The notes: a model not told the origin generated them from the letters alone. Counted from the first letter of the stretch, positions 32,501 through 39,168 are shown. The stretch: DNA of 64,000 nt from Sipunculus nudus (GCA_026874595.1 CM049310.1:35465558-35529557), one strand, 5' to 3'. A program made the numbers and translations.

Positions 32501-34617
32501 AAAAGGTTGCAGTAGATGAAAAAAAGGACCACCTGGACCCCCCCCCCCCCAGAATCCGCTTCTGGACTTTTATGGCAAAATGGCGAAATCTCGATAGGAC
32601 CATAGCGATTCCCTATGGTATATAAACGATAGATAATGTCTTGGAATATTCCTGACCAAGTGCAGGTAAACCTGGAATCCAGAGGGCTCAGTAACGACAT
32701 ATAATTTTATTATTGTGATAACCTTCATCCTCATTCAATAGACAGTGCCGCTGTACCATGGGGAAATACTGTGAGAAATGTTAGCATTAGTCGTGTGTCT
32801 CCTGATGAAATTCGAGCCATTAGTTTCAGTTTCTTCTTCGAAGTGCAGTGAGTTCATAACACATTCGCATGTATATTTGCTACTTTTTTATTGCAGTTGT
32901 GAAACGCGGTTGCGTTGACGACGTGTCCGGACTACCTAATAATCTGCCCAAGCCCATCCCGAAGAACTCGGTCTGTATACCTGAGCCTGCCCCCGAGGAG
33001 CTATGCTACTGCCGGGAAGCCAAGCAAACTCAAGGAGGTCTCGATAATCACTGTAACATGAATTCTTTCTCATCAATGGGAGGAGAAAACAATTTCCAAG
33101 CGGGTAAGTTACTTCATGAGACATATTGACTGTATAGTGACATTCTCCGTAAATTGTAGCCTCATCCCGCAGGGTCCACGGGTATTTTCGGTAAACGTGC
33201 TCCGATTCTCCTCCGTAGAGACTCGGGTATGTTCGGCAAATGTTTCCGAGTGGCGTCGATAGACACTCGGGTATCTTCTGTCAACGTTCACCGAGTTTAC
33301 TCGGTAAATGCTGGTATATAAGTCCCGAAAATGTAACAGTTATATATAAAATATATTACTGAATGTTGTGGTTCTAATAATGACATGAATATTTGATGAA
33401 ACAAAAGAATCGTGTCTAATATTCACTGTAGGAATGCCAATACATAAGCATTACTTCTTCTCTATCTCTATCAAAAATAAAAAGGTCATAGCTCAATGCC
33501 ACATCATGATTTGAATAGGTATATTGTTTGGATAAACAAGTTTCCCTAATTATTAATCAGGAATTTTATACCTTAGTGCCATGACTTAAGTTGTGCACGA
33601 TACCAGTTATAAGAGGAGTGGCAATAAACTCAAGGTGCTCAAACTGCATCATTAACAAACTGTAAATTTAAATTCATCAAATTATCACATTGTTCTGCCA
33701 TGGTAAAAATAATGAGTTTACTGACATCTTATACCATCATATAATATAGTGACATAGTCTTACCAAAACCTGGTATTTTGTCCAACAATCAGAACATGGC
33801 CAACCATGGATGCCTCCTACATTTTTCAAAATAGCTTGGCTTCCAGACTTTTTTTTTATGATTGAGGTTTTTACTGATGCAGTTTTGCAATATTTGATGA
33901 CTATACGCAATATGAGTAAGGTTGTAGTCTTGTAATAGGCGAACTAGCAAAAATCAAACGTTGGTCTGGTATAAGTATACATCTCCGTAAACATGTTTTT
34001 GCAGGGCACAGTCAAAATTTACTTCTGGACGTTCAATTTTTTTTCAGTTTAAAGGGGCCTATTCCCATACCAGGCATGTTACATATACATTAAATATAGA
34101 GTTTTCTCTACAGTATCCCATCATCTCGTTCCAAAACGGTTTGCTAAATCCTGTACACAATTGCTAAATCCTGTACACAACTGGCAAAAAAACTTAAACC
34201 GGGCGCGATCAGAGTACAAAACATAAACATTGCATGCACGCCACCTGGTAACCGTACCGTGCATCATCACATATCAAGATTTTTCATGTTTCTCATCGCT
34301 CATGAGCAATGGTAAACAGACACGCGTGGACTGTATTAAATCACACACAGAATCATAACAACGCATAAAACAGGTGAAGTGGAGTAAGTCCCTGTGTCGG
34401 GATACTTTTGTATTGAGTCAAAAATGGACAATTAGCGTGAGAAAATACACATGTTATTAAAATGATTATGTACTTTTAATTTCCAGACCAGACAACATGT
34501 AACTGCCCGTACCCGAAAGCATGCAGCCCCAATCCGTTCAAATGTGCATCTAAGAACGGCCTCTTCCAATCCTGCGATTGTTATAAATGTTCATGCAATC
34601 CCGTGGACTTGTACTAG
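19..34617 (+). CDS. Multi-EGF, double-VWA, Ly6-like extracellular protein (5' incomplete), spliced
   Basis: This entry is the whole gene span; the exons follow separately. Seen: 47 exons joined in one frame (4,952 coding nt, about 1,649 codons, TAG at 34615-34617), encoding 29 EGF domains, two VWA domains and a 10-Cys three-finger-like domain with a Cys-rich tail. No start codon or signal peptide is in the window, so the gene begins further left. Nearly all exons are phase 1-1, which allows whole-exon shuffling. Known of the families: EGF arrays and VWA domains are typical of secreted matrix and adhesion proteins, and VWA domains bind ligand through a metal site. Inferred: a secreted matrix or adhesive protein; tandem-EGF proteins occur in bivalve byssus and shell matrix. 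A Notch or fibropellin orthologue is unlikely, because there is no transmembrane segment, LNR or ankyrin region. Confidence is high for the gene and low for its role. Confidence 0.9.
402..509 (+). CDS. EGF exon 2 (phase 1-1, 108 nt)
   Basis: Core [13 protein letters not shown], the same type as EGF 7 and 13. Like them it is followed by a 12-nt microexon. Donor GTGAGT at 510. Confidence 0.92.
1064..1099. repeat. (TA)n microsatellite
   Basis: About 18 TA units, 35 bp before microexon 1. Confidence 0.9.
1135..1146 (+). CDS. 12-nt microexon 1
   Basis: GTGGTCAGACAA sits between TTTTGCAG and GTAAGT. It is phase 1-1 and adds residues GGQT after EGF 2. A 12-nt microexon occupies the equivalent place after EGF 7 and EGF 13, which supports it strongly. 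Confidence 0.78.
1563..1670 (+). CDS. EGF exon 3 (phase 1-1, 108 nt); starts repeat block A
   Basis: Core [13 protein letters not shown] and end [12 protein letters not shown]. Counterpart of EGF 9 in block B. The first loop reads CYPNPC instead of CNPNPC. Confidence 0.92.
2242..2349 (+). CDS. EGF exon 4 (phase 1-1, 108 nt)
   Basis: Core [13 protein letters not shown] with the distinctive end [11 protein letters not shown], shared only with EGF 10. Donor GTAAGT at 2350. Confidence 0.93.
2925..2933 (+). CDS. 9-nt microexon 2
   Basis: CACAGACAA between TTTTTAACAG and GTAAGT, phase 1-1, adding P-Q-T between EGF 4 and 5. Same sequence type and place as the microexon at 10021. Confidence 0.78.
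3841..3948 (+). CDS. EGF exon 5 (phase 1-1, 108 nt)
   Basis: SGTN-type [15 protein letters not shown], then [11 protein letters not shown]. Nearly identical to EGF 11. All five SGTN-type EGFs (5, 11, 15, 17, 20) directly follow a 9-nt microexon. Confidence 0.93.
4346..4453 (+). CDS. EGF exon 6 (phase 1-1, 108 nt)
   Basis: Core [13 protein letters not shown], counterpart of EGF 12. Donor GTACGT at 4454. The downstream intron carries the TIR element at 4652-5857. Confidence 0.92.
4652..5857. mobile_element. Non-autonomous TA-flanked TIR transposon (pogo/mariner-like MITE)
   Basis: Begins CAGTCGAACCTGTCTTAGTG and ends with ...TATAGAGGTTCGACTG, whose reverse complement is CAGTCGAACCTCTATA. The ends share CAGTCGAACCT and a GTGGGCACCTCTATAAAGT motif. 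TA dinucleotides flank it at 4650-4651 and 5858-5859, as expected of a Tc1/mariner/pogo target-site duplication. The 1,206-bp interior has no transposase frame. It is absent from the matching intron in block B. Confidence 0.82.
6010..6117 (+). CDS. EGF exon 7 (phase 1-1, 108 nt)
   Basis: Core [13 protein letters not shown], end [11 protein letters not shown]; counterpart of EGF 13 and EGF 2. Donor GTAAGT at 6118. Confidence 0.93.
6409..6420 (+). CDS. 12-nt microexon 3
   Basis: GTGTACAAACCG between TTTTTACAG and GTAAGA, phase 1-1; inserts four linker residues ending VQT. Block-B counterpart at 12327. Confidence 0.78.
7462..7569 (+). CDS. EGF exon 8 (phase 1-1, 108 nt)
   Basis: Core [13 protein letters not shown], end [11 protein letters not shown]. 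The N after C3 fits the Asx beta-hydroxylation consensus, one of the few EGFs of the first class that does. Counterpart of EGF 14 and 19. Confidence 0.93.
7854..7862 (+). CDS. 9-nt microexon 4
   Basis: AGCAGCAAA between CCAAACAG and GTAAGT, phase 1-1, adding K-Q-Q. Closes block A; counterpart of the microexon at 13957. Confidence 0.75.
7925..8245 (-). repeat. tRNA-derived SINE-like fragment
   Basis: On the minus strand it contains a pol III B-box-like GGTTCGAATCT (complement near 8,166-8,176), preceded by an anticodon-arm-like stretch (CTAATACACTAGAAGATG). No clear A box or tail. In the intron after microexon 4. Confidence 0.45.
8813..8920 (+). CDS. EGF exon 9 (phase 1-1, 108 nt); starts repeat block B
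   Basis: Core [13 protein letters not shown], end [11 protein letters not shown]. Counterpart of EGF 3, 7,250 bp downstream of it. Confidence 0.93.
9358..9465 (+). CDS. EGF exon 10 (phase 1-1, 108 nt)
   Basis: Core [13 protein letters not shown], end [11 protein letters not shown], matching EGF 4. Donor GTAAGT at 9466. Confidence 0.93.
10021..10029 (+). CDS. 9-nt microexon 5
   Basis: CACAAACAA between TTTCAATAG and GTAAGT; adds P-Q-T after EGF 10. Counterpart of the microexon at 2925. Confidence 0.78.
10859..10966 (+). CDS. EGF exon 11 (phase 1-1, 108 nt)
   Basis: SGTN type: [23 protein letters not shown]. It matches EGF 5 almost residue for residue (last codon N instead of S). Confidence 0.93.
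11467..11574 (+). CDS. EGF exon 12 (phase 1-1, 108 nt)
   Basis: Core [13 protein letters not shown], counterpart of EGF 6. The following intron is only 390 bp and lacks the TIR element found after EGF 6. Confidence 0.93.
11965..12072 (+). CDS. EGF exon 13 (phase 1-1, 108 nt)
   Basis: Core [13 protein letters not shown], end [11 protein letters not shown]; counterpart of EGF 7. Donor GTAAGT at 12073. Confidence 0.93.
12327..12338 (+). CDS. 12-nt microexon 6
   Basis: GTGTCCAAACGG between TTTTGACAG and GTAAGC; adds four linker residues ending VQT. Counterpart of the microexon at 6409. Confidence 0.78.
13156..13189. repeat. (TA)n microsatellite
   Basis: About 17 TA units in the intron before EGF 14. 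Confidence 0.9.
13342..13449 (+). CDS. EGF exon 14 (phase 1-1, 108 nt)
   Basis: Core [13 protein letters not shown], end [11 protein letters not shown]; counterpart of EGF 8. Confidence 0.93.
13541..13568 (+). pseudogene. Relic of an EGF exon 3' end (relic 1)
   Basis: The 28 bases match the end of EGF exon 13 at 23 positions, including GCAC and AACTGTCAGAC. The rest of the exon and the donor are gone. It lies in the intron between EGF 14 and its microexon, which is longer than the block-A equivalent (507 versus 284 bp). Confidence 0.6.
13957..13965 (+). CDS. 9-nt microexon 7
   Basis: AGCAAACCG between TTCCAACAG and GTAAGT; adds K-Q-T between EGF 14 and 15. Confidence 0.78.
14578..14685 (+). 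CDS. EGF exon 15 (phase 1-1, 108 nt)
   Basis: SGTN type ([11 protein letters not shown]), end [11 protein letters not shown]. Acceptor TATATCAG, donor GTAAGT at 14686. Near copy of EGF 17. Confidence 0.92.
14818..14872 (+). pseudogene. Relic of an EGF exon (relic 2, EGF 6/12 type)
   Basis: CAGTGTGCTCAAGGCT (14835-14850) is identical to part of EGF exon 12. It is flanked by weaker similarity (GCGCTAC before, GAATTGCC after) and has lost its donor and several Cys codons. It lies where a third block would have its EGF 12 equivalent, just after the SGTN-type EGF 15. Confidence 0.65.
15249..15356 (+). CDS. EGF exon 16 (phase 1-1, 108 nt)
   Basis: Core [13 protein letters not shown] (EGF 4-like) with end [11 protein letters not shown] (EGF 8/14-like), so it looks like a mosaic. 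Donor GTACGT at 15357. Confidence 0.92.
15564..15572 (+). CDS. 9-nt microexon 8
   Basis: CACAAACAA between CTTCAAACAG and GTAAGT; adds T-Q-T. Identical in sequence to the microexon at 10021. Confidence 0.78.
16014..16121 (+). CDS. EGF exon 17 (phase 1-1, 108 nt)
   Basis: SGTN type ([11 protein letters not shown]), end [11 protein letters not shown]; near copy of EGF 15. Donor GTGAGT at 16122. Confidence 0.92.
16615..16722 (+). CDS. EGF exon 18 (phase 1-1, 108 nt)
   Basis: Core [13 protein letters not shown], end [11 protein letters not shown]. It is followed by the longest intron of the gene (2.6 kb), which holds a decayed LINE. Confidence 0.92.
17700..18490 (-). mobile_element. Decayed non-LTR retrotransposon reverse transcriptase fragment
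   Basis: Read on the minus strand, conceptual translation gives [14 protein letters not shown] (near 18,400), then [14 protein letters not shown] (within the open stretch 18125-18322), then HVIGVFLDF with a frameshift into [20 protein letters not shown] (near 17,900). These are the connector, SSPGxDxI and (S)KAFDTV...LL blocks of LINE reverse transcriptases of the Jockey/CR1 sort. No endonuclease or intact 3' end was found. It lies antisense in the intron of the EGF gene. Confidence 0.8.
19047..19076 (+). pseudogene. Relic of an EGF exon 3' end (relic 3, WSG type)
   Basis: AAGGGTGGAGCGGA is identical to EGF exon 18, followed by a divergent CTGTCAGA-GTATAA that echoes CTGTCAGACCCGTAAG. There is no acceptor or first half. 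It lies between the LINE fragment and EGF 19. Confidence 0.6.
19330..19437 (+). CDS. EGF exon 19 (phase 1-1, 108 nt)
   Basis: Core [13 protein letters not shown], end [11 protein letters not shown], very close to EGF 8. Carries the Asx-hydroxylation consensus. Donor GTAAGT at 19438. Confidence 0.92.
19668..19676 (+). CDS. 9-nt microexon 9
   Basis: AGCAAACAA between TTTCCTACAG and GTAAGT; adds Q-Q-T before SGTN-type EGF 20. Confidence 0.78.
19839..19905. repeat. (TA)n microsatellite, interrupted
   Basis: About 23 TA units, then GTTTATG, then seven more, in the intron before EGF 20. Confidence 0.9.
20422..20529 (+). CDS. EGF exon 20 (phase 1-1, 108 nt)
   Basis: SGTN type: [23 protein letters not shown], end [11 protein letters not shown]. 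The most divergent of its type. Confidence 0.92.
21170..21286 (+). CDS. EGF exon 21 with nine extra 3' nucleotides (117 nt)
   Basis: [12 protein letters not shown] with [11 protein letters not shown]. After the usual CQT the exon runs nine more bases (residues G-P-A) before GTGAGT. It therefore carries inside one exon the linker length that microexons supply elsewhere. Last EGF of the CNPNPC class. Confidence 0.9.
21687..21791 (+). CDS. EGF exon 22 (105 nt), first Notch-like EGF
   Basis: [12 protein letters not shown] with [11 protein letters not shown]. Has the O-glucose consensus C-x-S-x-P-C and the Asx-hydroxylation consensus, neither typical of EGF 1-21. Donor GTGGGG is weak. Confidence 0.9.
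22397..22507 (+). CDS. EGF exon 23 (111 nt)
   Basis: [23 protein letters not shown], end [12 protein letters not shown]-glucose and Asx-hydroxylation consensus sites present. Donor GTATAT at 22508. Confidence 0.9.
22877..22993 (+). CDS. EGF exon 24 (117 nt), start of EGF-EGF-VWA module 1
   Basis: [23 protein letters not shown], end [11 protein letters not shown]. Counterpart of EGF 26 in module 2; the two differ mostly in the N-terminal linker. Confidence 0.93.
23430..23540 (+). CDS. EGF exon 25 (111 nt)
   Basis: [23 protein letters not shown], end [11 protein letters not shown]. Has both the O-glucose and O-fucose (C-x4-T-C) consensus sites. Differs from EGF 27 at a single nucleotide. Confidence 0.93.
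23982..24080 (+). CDS. VWA domain 1, exon 1 (MIDAS exon)
   Basis: Encodes [18 protein letters not shown], with the metal-binding DxSxS motif as DQSGS. Acceptor TGTTTCAG, donor GTGTGT at 24081. Confidence 0.93.
24392..24718 (+). CDS. VWA domain 1, exon 2
   Basis: The central 109 residues of the A domain, including [20 protein letters not shown] (the MIDAS Thr) and [11 protein letters not shown] (the MIDAS Asp). All metal-site residues are present, so it should bind a divalent cation. Six nucleotide differences from its copy at 27730. Confidence 0.94.
25245..25409 (+). CDS. VWA domain 1, exon 3
   Basis: Encodes the last strand and helix ([19 protein letters not shown] ... ISDAVCSA); the final Cys probably pairs with the Cys at the domain start. 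Donor GTGATA at 25410. Confidence 0.93.
26141..26257 (+). CDS. EGF exon 26 (117 nt), start of EGF-EGF-VWA module 2
   Basis: [23 protein letters not shown], end [11 protein letters not shown]. Copy of EGF 24; the intron after each is also recognisably homologous. Confidence 0.93.
26723..26833 (+). CDS. EGF exon 27 (111 nt)
   Basis: One synonymous base (GGA for GGG) separates it from EGF 25 over 111 nt. O-glucose and O-fucose consensus sites retained. Confidence 0.93.
27266..27364 (+). CDS. VWA domain 2, exon 1 (MIDAS exon)
   Basis: Four base differences from 23982-24080, all synonymous; DQSGS intact. Donor GTGCGT at 27365. Confidence 0.93.
27730..28056 (+). CDS. VWA domain 2, exon 2
   Basis: Two residues differ from domain 1: NKYI for NKYK, and KSNV for KSNI. 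Both lie outside the metal-binding residues, which are intact. Confidence 0.94.
28707..28871 (+). CDS. VWA domain 2, exon 3
   Basis: Eight base differences from 25245-25409, all synonymous. Acceptor TTTCAAG is less canonical than that of copy 1 (TTTCAG). Confidence 0.92.
29476..29519. repeat. (CA)n(TA)n compound microsatellite
   Basis: Seven CA then about 15 TA units, 22 bp upstream of EGF exon 28. Confidence 0.9.
29542..29658 (+). CDS. EGF exon 28 (117 nt)
   Basis: [23 protein letters not shown], end [12 protein letters not shown]-glucose and Asx-hydroxylation consensus present. A (CA)n(TA)n tract lies just upstream of its acceptor. Confidence 0.92.
29975..30250 (+). repeat. SINE-like interspersed repeat, copy 1
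   Basis: tRNA-like head (AGTGGTTAAGGCATTGGA) and a tail ending TCCTCATTCAAT. Both head and tail are shared with copy 2 at 32140-32760. Lies in the intron between EGF 28 and 29. Confidence 0.6.
30421..30540 (+). CDS. EGF exon 29 (120 nt), last EGF
   Basis: [24 protein letters not shown], end [13 protein letters not shown]-glucose and O-fucose consensus present; longest EGF exon of the set. Donor GTATGT at 30541. Confidence 0.9.
31097..31252 (+). CDS. Three-finger (Ly6/uPAR-like) domain, exon 1
   Basis: Encodes CVVCSS, then SLCG, then [10 protein letters not shown]: the C-x2-C start and the C-x2-GC middle of a Ly6-type fold. Phase 1-1 with donor GTAAGA at 31253. The fold is called from cysteine spacing only; a different Cys-rich module is possible. 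Confidence 0.82.
32140..32760 (+). repeat. SINE-like interspersed repeat, copy 2, interrupted by G/C runs
   Basis: Head GGATAGGATGTAGCCCAATG and GGAGCTGAGGGTCCC align with copy 1. The tail (ATTCCTGACC, then CCTGGAATCCAGAGGGCT, then TTCATCCTCATTCAAT) aligns as well. The middle contains extra sequence with long G and C homopolymers. In the intron between the two Ly6-like exons. Confidence 0.6.
32389..32552. repeat. G-run/C-run cluster
   Basis: Runs of ten or more G near 32,391 and 32,455 face a C run near 32,540. They could form G-quadruplexes or a long hairpin, and are also a common place for assembly error. Confidence 0.7.
32897..33103 (+). CDS. Three-finger (Ly6/uPAR-like) domain, exon 2
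   Basis: Continues with KRGCVDD, SVCIPEP, ELCYCRE and DNHCNMN. The closing Cys-Asn is the usual end of Ly6/three-finger domains. Read with the previous exon it gives about ten cysteines in family order. Donor GTAAGT at 33104. Confidence 0.82.
33179..33310 (+). repeat. About 45-bp tandem repeat, three copies
   Basis: CGGGTAT[T/G/C]TTC recurs at about 33179, 33224 and 33268, each time followed by a related GT[A/C]AA[A/C]GT and an ACTC-type end. In the intron before the last exon. Confidence 0.6.
34487..34617 (+). CDS. Terminal exon: Cys-rich tail and stop
   Basis: Encodes 42 residues with nine Cys ([11 protein letters not shown] ... [15 protein letters not shown]) and TAG at 34615. No hydrophobic GPI-anchor segment or transmembrane helix follows the Ly6-like domain, so the product should be secreted rather than anchored. 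Confidence 0.85.
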
Positions 34618-34830
34618 AGCTGCACCCTTATGAAGAAAGAGGATCAGTGAAACAACCAACCACGAAATGTCTAATGATGGACAACAGCTAAAATACACGG
34701 CTGAAGTTGAAAAGTGTATTTTTTCATATATATTTTGTTTTATAAATGATGGTCTTTACCCAGATCGCTAATGAGCTCGTTGTATACTGCTGTGAGTTTG
34801 AAATAAAATATACTCTTGCATTTAGATCCG
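34618..34830 (+). other. 3'UTR and probable poly(A) signal of the EGF gene
   Basis: AATAAA at 34802-34807, about 185 bp after the stop codon, with T-rich sequence around it. The cleavage site itself is not visible. Confidence 0.6.
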
Positions 34831-35081
34831 TCGTTTGTATAATTATTTACAATGGCGTGAGTTCTATTGTTGATTGGAGGTGCACGTGTAGGTGGTAAGA
34901 GATGACAAACCTTACAACCGAGGAACATGAAACGATTTCAGTGGAAAGCAAAGGAAATAAATGTTATCCATAACTGCATCTACATATCTCAATTTGATTA
35001 TTTTGATAAAAGAAAGTATAAATCGTCTTCCACTTTTAGACTTTCCTCTTTCTCTACTACTTGTTATGTTGAACCTAACAT

Positions 35082-35113
<32 letters not shown>

Positions 35114-36700
35114 GATAACTTGATCTGAACAATCAAATCATAAAATTTCACAATGGAGGCTGGTCCTCCTATTCGTAATAGTGACAGTCTACCCTGAAAT
35201 CTGTCTCAGTGACTGTATAGGTCAAGTGCTTGAGCTAGTCAGGAACGCCCGACCGTTATTAATAAAAGAAAGCCTGATGTGTTTGAACCAGAAATAGGCC
35301 AGGTCCAACAAACGCCGTGGACGTTCTCTGACCCTGTCACATCTTGAATCTCCTATCAGTGTATCTTTCCGAACAATGGGGGTTTATATATCTAATACGC
35401 ATGTTCTGTGTGTATTAGTGTGTGAGTGTGTGTGTGATTGACTTCTGATGGAACAGTTTCGCTTGTGGCCGAGCAGCAGTTATGTTAAATCGAGGCCCTC
35501 TTTATACAGATGGTTATTTTTATACATTTCAGTAACAAAATATAAGACAAAAAAATCTAGACAAAAGCCATTTCTTCCGGTTCGAGTTCCTATTTTTCTG
35601 AAGATCTCTGAATGAGAGATGGGGGATGGGGGAAGGGGGGGGGGGGGGTCGTTTGATTTCGAATATAAACCTTGACACACAACTACATACATGACAAGTC
35701 TTGAGATGACGAAATGTCTAGACAGGTCACTGGGTTATCTTAATCACTAAGTTTATCTCTAAAGATATGTAATATATGAGTCAGCCAGATGGAGTGATAT
35801 GGTCCAGCGACAGAAACACGTACACTTGACGGGTCTTGTGTATATGATACTCCTGTTTATATTAAGTAGTCAGTAATCCCCTTAATAGGATTAAAACTTA
35901 ATTGTGATAATGGATACCATAACGTGTTGGAAAATGATATTTAAATTAAAGTATGGAAAGAGATAATAAGATTAATTGCGGGAATAAAAATCTGGTTTCA
36001 TTAAACTATGATGGCTTGCTTTTGATGTAAACATATTTTAATATTTTAAAATATGTTTTAAAAATATTTGGCTAATAATTTTAAATCTTATATGGAATTT
36101 TTTGCAATGGTCCAGCTAAAAATCGAGGTTTCCCTTGTGCGCTCAGTCTTATAAGATACCCGGAAACCCTTCCACCTCGAACCCCTTCCCCACCCATTGC
36201 GCTACTTTATAGGGGCTGCATGCACTCGCTTTCATTTCCTTTTTTTTTATTAATGCAAATTTCCGGTGATATAGTGACTTTATCTTTATTTTATCTTCAA
36301 GATCGGGGGGGGGGGAGGGGGTTGGCTCAAAGAAACACACACGAACCGACCCTCACACATCCACTCACACACATTTATATATAAAATATATATGCAAAAA
36401 AGGTGACAATGTACAAATATATATATATATATATACCTACCTTTTTAGCGTCTGTATGTCATATTTAAAATGTATCAGCATCTGTATGACACATTACAAA
36501 TATTTATTCTTAATCACATTTCAAATATATTAAATTAAGTATAAGATTTCAAAAAATAAAGTATTATGTTTCCAGTATATGCTAATTCTAAACCAGTTTT
36601 AGATATAATATTTTATATAGTAAACATCTATATGGAACCACAAAGTCTTTAAATTTTATTAATTACTGTATTTCATTTGCAATATATAAATTATGTTCTC
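34831..36700. other. Intergenic, no gene seen
   Basis: Holds a (CT)n tract at 35087-35114, a GT-rich stretch near 35,400-35,435, a G-run at 35635-35649 and another at 36304-36320. Short open frames here lack splice or domain support. Confidence 0.6.
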
Positions 36701-36708
36701 TAAATAGT

Positions 36709-36790
36709 GGGGGGGGGGGAATACATTGACCATCCCCCTTGCCAAAAATGGGGGGGGGGGGATAAATACCCACCCCACCCCAAAATTTTG
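36709..36790. repeat. G-run cluster
   Basis: Two runs of about ten G separated by a C-rich stretch; quadruplex-capable low-complexity DNA next to the LINE fragment. Confidence 0.6.
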
Positions 36791-36799
36791 ACGCCCTTA

Positions 36800-37040
36800 G
36801 GTGAAATGTTGCAAGGGCATGGACGAGCCAAGGCATGTAAATCTGTCAAAGACATCGATATCTGCTCAAAGACGTCTTGTCCTATCACCTTAGTCTTATT
36901 GATGCCGATCTTCAGCCCTTACTACACACAGGCTTTCTCAATGCTGTCGACCTGTTGCTGCAGCTGCTGAGCTCTGCTGCGTGTAGGGTCAGTGCTGCGT
37001 CGTCAGCAAACAGAAGCTTTCGCTTTGTCTTTGGCTTTCG
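36800..37040 (-). mobile_element. Decayed LINE reverse transcriptase fragment (FADD box)
   Basis: Minus-strand translation reads LLFADDAALT near 37,010, i.e. the catalytic FADD box. After frameshifts it continues GLKIGINKTKVIGQDVFEQI near 36,880. Both are conserved blocks of LINE reverse transcriptases. Internal stops show it is dead. Confidence 0.75.
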
Positions 37041-37227
37041 GACGGACCAGGTTTAAGAGCTGTGAATCCAGAGGGGGAACAAGGGGCACGTGCCCCCCCC
37101 CCCCCCCCTACAGTTTTTTTCTGTGCTGCCTTGCATATTTCGTACGTCCCTTTCAATAAAATAGTCTTGCAACAATCAATGTCATAAGAGATTTTATCAA
37201 GGTTATACCCTTTCTATAACCATTTGT

Positions 37228-37440
37228 TGAGCGTGGTGGCGTAATGGATAGGGCGCTGGACTTGTGACCGCAGGGTTGTGGGTTCGCTTTGCCACAAGGG
37301 TGTGCTCTCTCGACCCAGAAGTGTATGGGTGCTGGTCATGGGCGGCTGGCAAAAGTAGAATGAATAACCAAGGAGATAACAGACTGGAGTATCAAGTGAG
37401 GGTTGGCCGTGTCGAATGTTGCTTACGGGGGTCATAAAAC
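37228..37440 (+). repeat. tRNA-derived SINE
   Basis: Head with an A-box-like GTGGCGTAATGGATAGGGCG and a B-box-like GGGTTCGCTTTGCC about 50 bp later, followed by a non-tRNA body (CTCTCGACCCAGAAGTGTAT). The cloverleaf does not close as a real tRNA would, so I call it a SINE rather than a tRNA gene. Confidence 0.65.
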
Positions 37441-39098
37441 TCGCTGCTCAAAGGCACACAGAGATGCCGCTTGATAAGCCCGGCATAAAGCTCGCTGCTC
37501 AAAGGCACACAGAGATGCCGCTGATAAGCCCGGCGCTAATTGAAACAGCGCGAGAGACCCCCCTTCGGCGTGACTTCGGAACATCTCGTTAATTCCCGGC
37601 TGCGGTAAACATGGGCGATAACACAAGAACAACGCCTTCAGTGACAGAGCGGGCGATGGCTCACTGTTCTCCATCAAAATAAAAGTCATCCGGTCATAAA
37701 CGTCAACATATTTAGTTATCCACGGAATACTCTAATACAAGGCTAATTATAAAAGTATGTCAGAAGTGTAGGAACTGATAAAATTTTTATAATTCCGAAG
37801 TTATTCAGGGAAAGTAAGGTTTACTTTTACCGGTCGTCCGTCATGAATCACGGCAGAAGTTGATGCAGAGAGAGTTGATGCAAAATCGATCCAGTGATTT
37901 CTGTAATCTCCTTGGAATAACCTTCTAGTGCCTGATATGGCTGCTTGGTTGTATGCTCCCCAGGGAGTCGAAAAAAAACTTACAAGAATGAACAAGCCCG
38001 AAAGACCTTTACCTTTCTCAAGTAATCCTCCCCCTGTGGCTTGAAACGTACCTAGCTCTTGGTCAATGGTCTGTCAGACGCGAATCGCAACTTTCTCACC
38101 ACGATAAGTTATGTTACAGTTTTTATTACAAGCTGTAACTGGTAATTTTTTTTCCGCCCCCATTTTTGGCCGACAAAATCCATTTTTTTTGTCGTACGTC
38201 AAAATAGGCCTTATAATGCCCCTGGCTTAACAATTGGAATTCATTAGGATATGGGCAACTTAACACATAGCTTTGTTATATTTGATTGAGACATTTGATG
38301 TTCCTATTTACAGAGGTGCTGAGGGAGGTAAGGGTTAAAGCTTTCTATTAAGCTTGTGCCCCGGGCCCGTATAACAAAATCCTTGACCCGCCACTGTTAA
38401 GATTATCAAAAAGGGGTACTACGAATGACCAGGGAAATGTTGTGTAAAAGGCTATGCAATTTACAGTTAAGACCTACATGTATATATATTATATACATCA
38501 TACTACATGAGAAATCTTGAGTTAATCAAGAGGTATTTCAGATTAGACATGTATGAAGATTTAATATTTAAGATTTTCCAAAGGGATTGGGTTAACGTTA
38601 CATTTTACCTTAAACATTATTAACTGTCTCCTTGGTTGTTACTCTAACTTTACCATCCTGTTCGCGCACCATCCCATATTTTTTAATAGTGCGATTTTCA
38701 TCTTATCATGTTTGTAGTTGTGTTTCACCATAACTTAATGTGATGGTATTGCATGGTCTTTTTTGATCACGTGATATTATAACGCTGCTTTCTACATGTA
38801 TGAGAAGAAATGACACATTCAGTGGACGTTCAATATGTGTTCTATGTTGTAGACTTGACATTTGACTCTCTGTGCGCTAATTGATGACATGGTATTTATT
38901 ATCATGAATATTATAAGCGATATAGAAACTGTAGGTAACAAAGCAAACACAATAAGGTGGTAGCAAATGGCAGATCGCTCGACGAAGGTCTTTAAAATAA
39001 TGCGTAGCTGGGTTTTTTTGCTGTATCTGCATATATTCTTTACATTTTTCATGAATTTCCTCTTTAAATGAATACCAAACGTGAAAACGCCCACATAA

Positions 39099-39100
<2 letters not shown>
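37441..39100. other. Intergenic, no gene seen
   Basis: A short direct duplication of the stretch beginning AAAGGCACACAGAGATGCCG lies near 37,449 and 37,499. Otherwise AT-rich sequence with no supported coding frame. Confidence 0.55.

Positions 39101-39102
<2 letters not shown>

Positions 39103-39167
<65 letters not shown>
39103..39167. repeat. (TA)n microsatellite
   Basis: About 32 uninterrupted TA units in the region between the EGF gene and the synthase-like gene. Confidence 0.9.

Positions 39168-39168
<1 letters not shown>

Noticed and set aside
33109-33291. Minus-strand 60-codon frame
   Set aside because: It is produced by the 45-bp tandem repeat in the intron.
37228-37300. Possible tRNA gene
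   Set aside because: A- and B-box-like sequences are present, but the stems do not pair into a cloverleaf and a SINE body follows.
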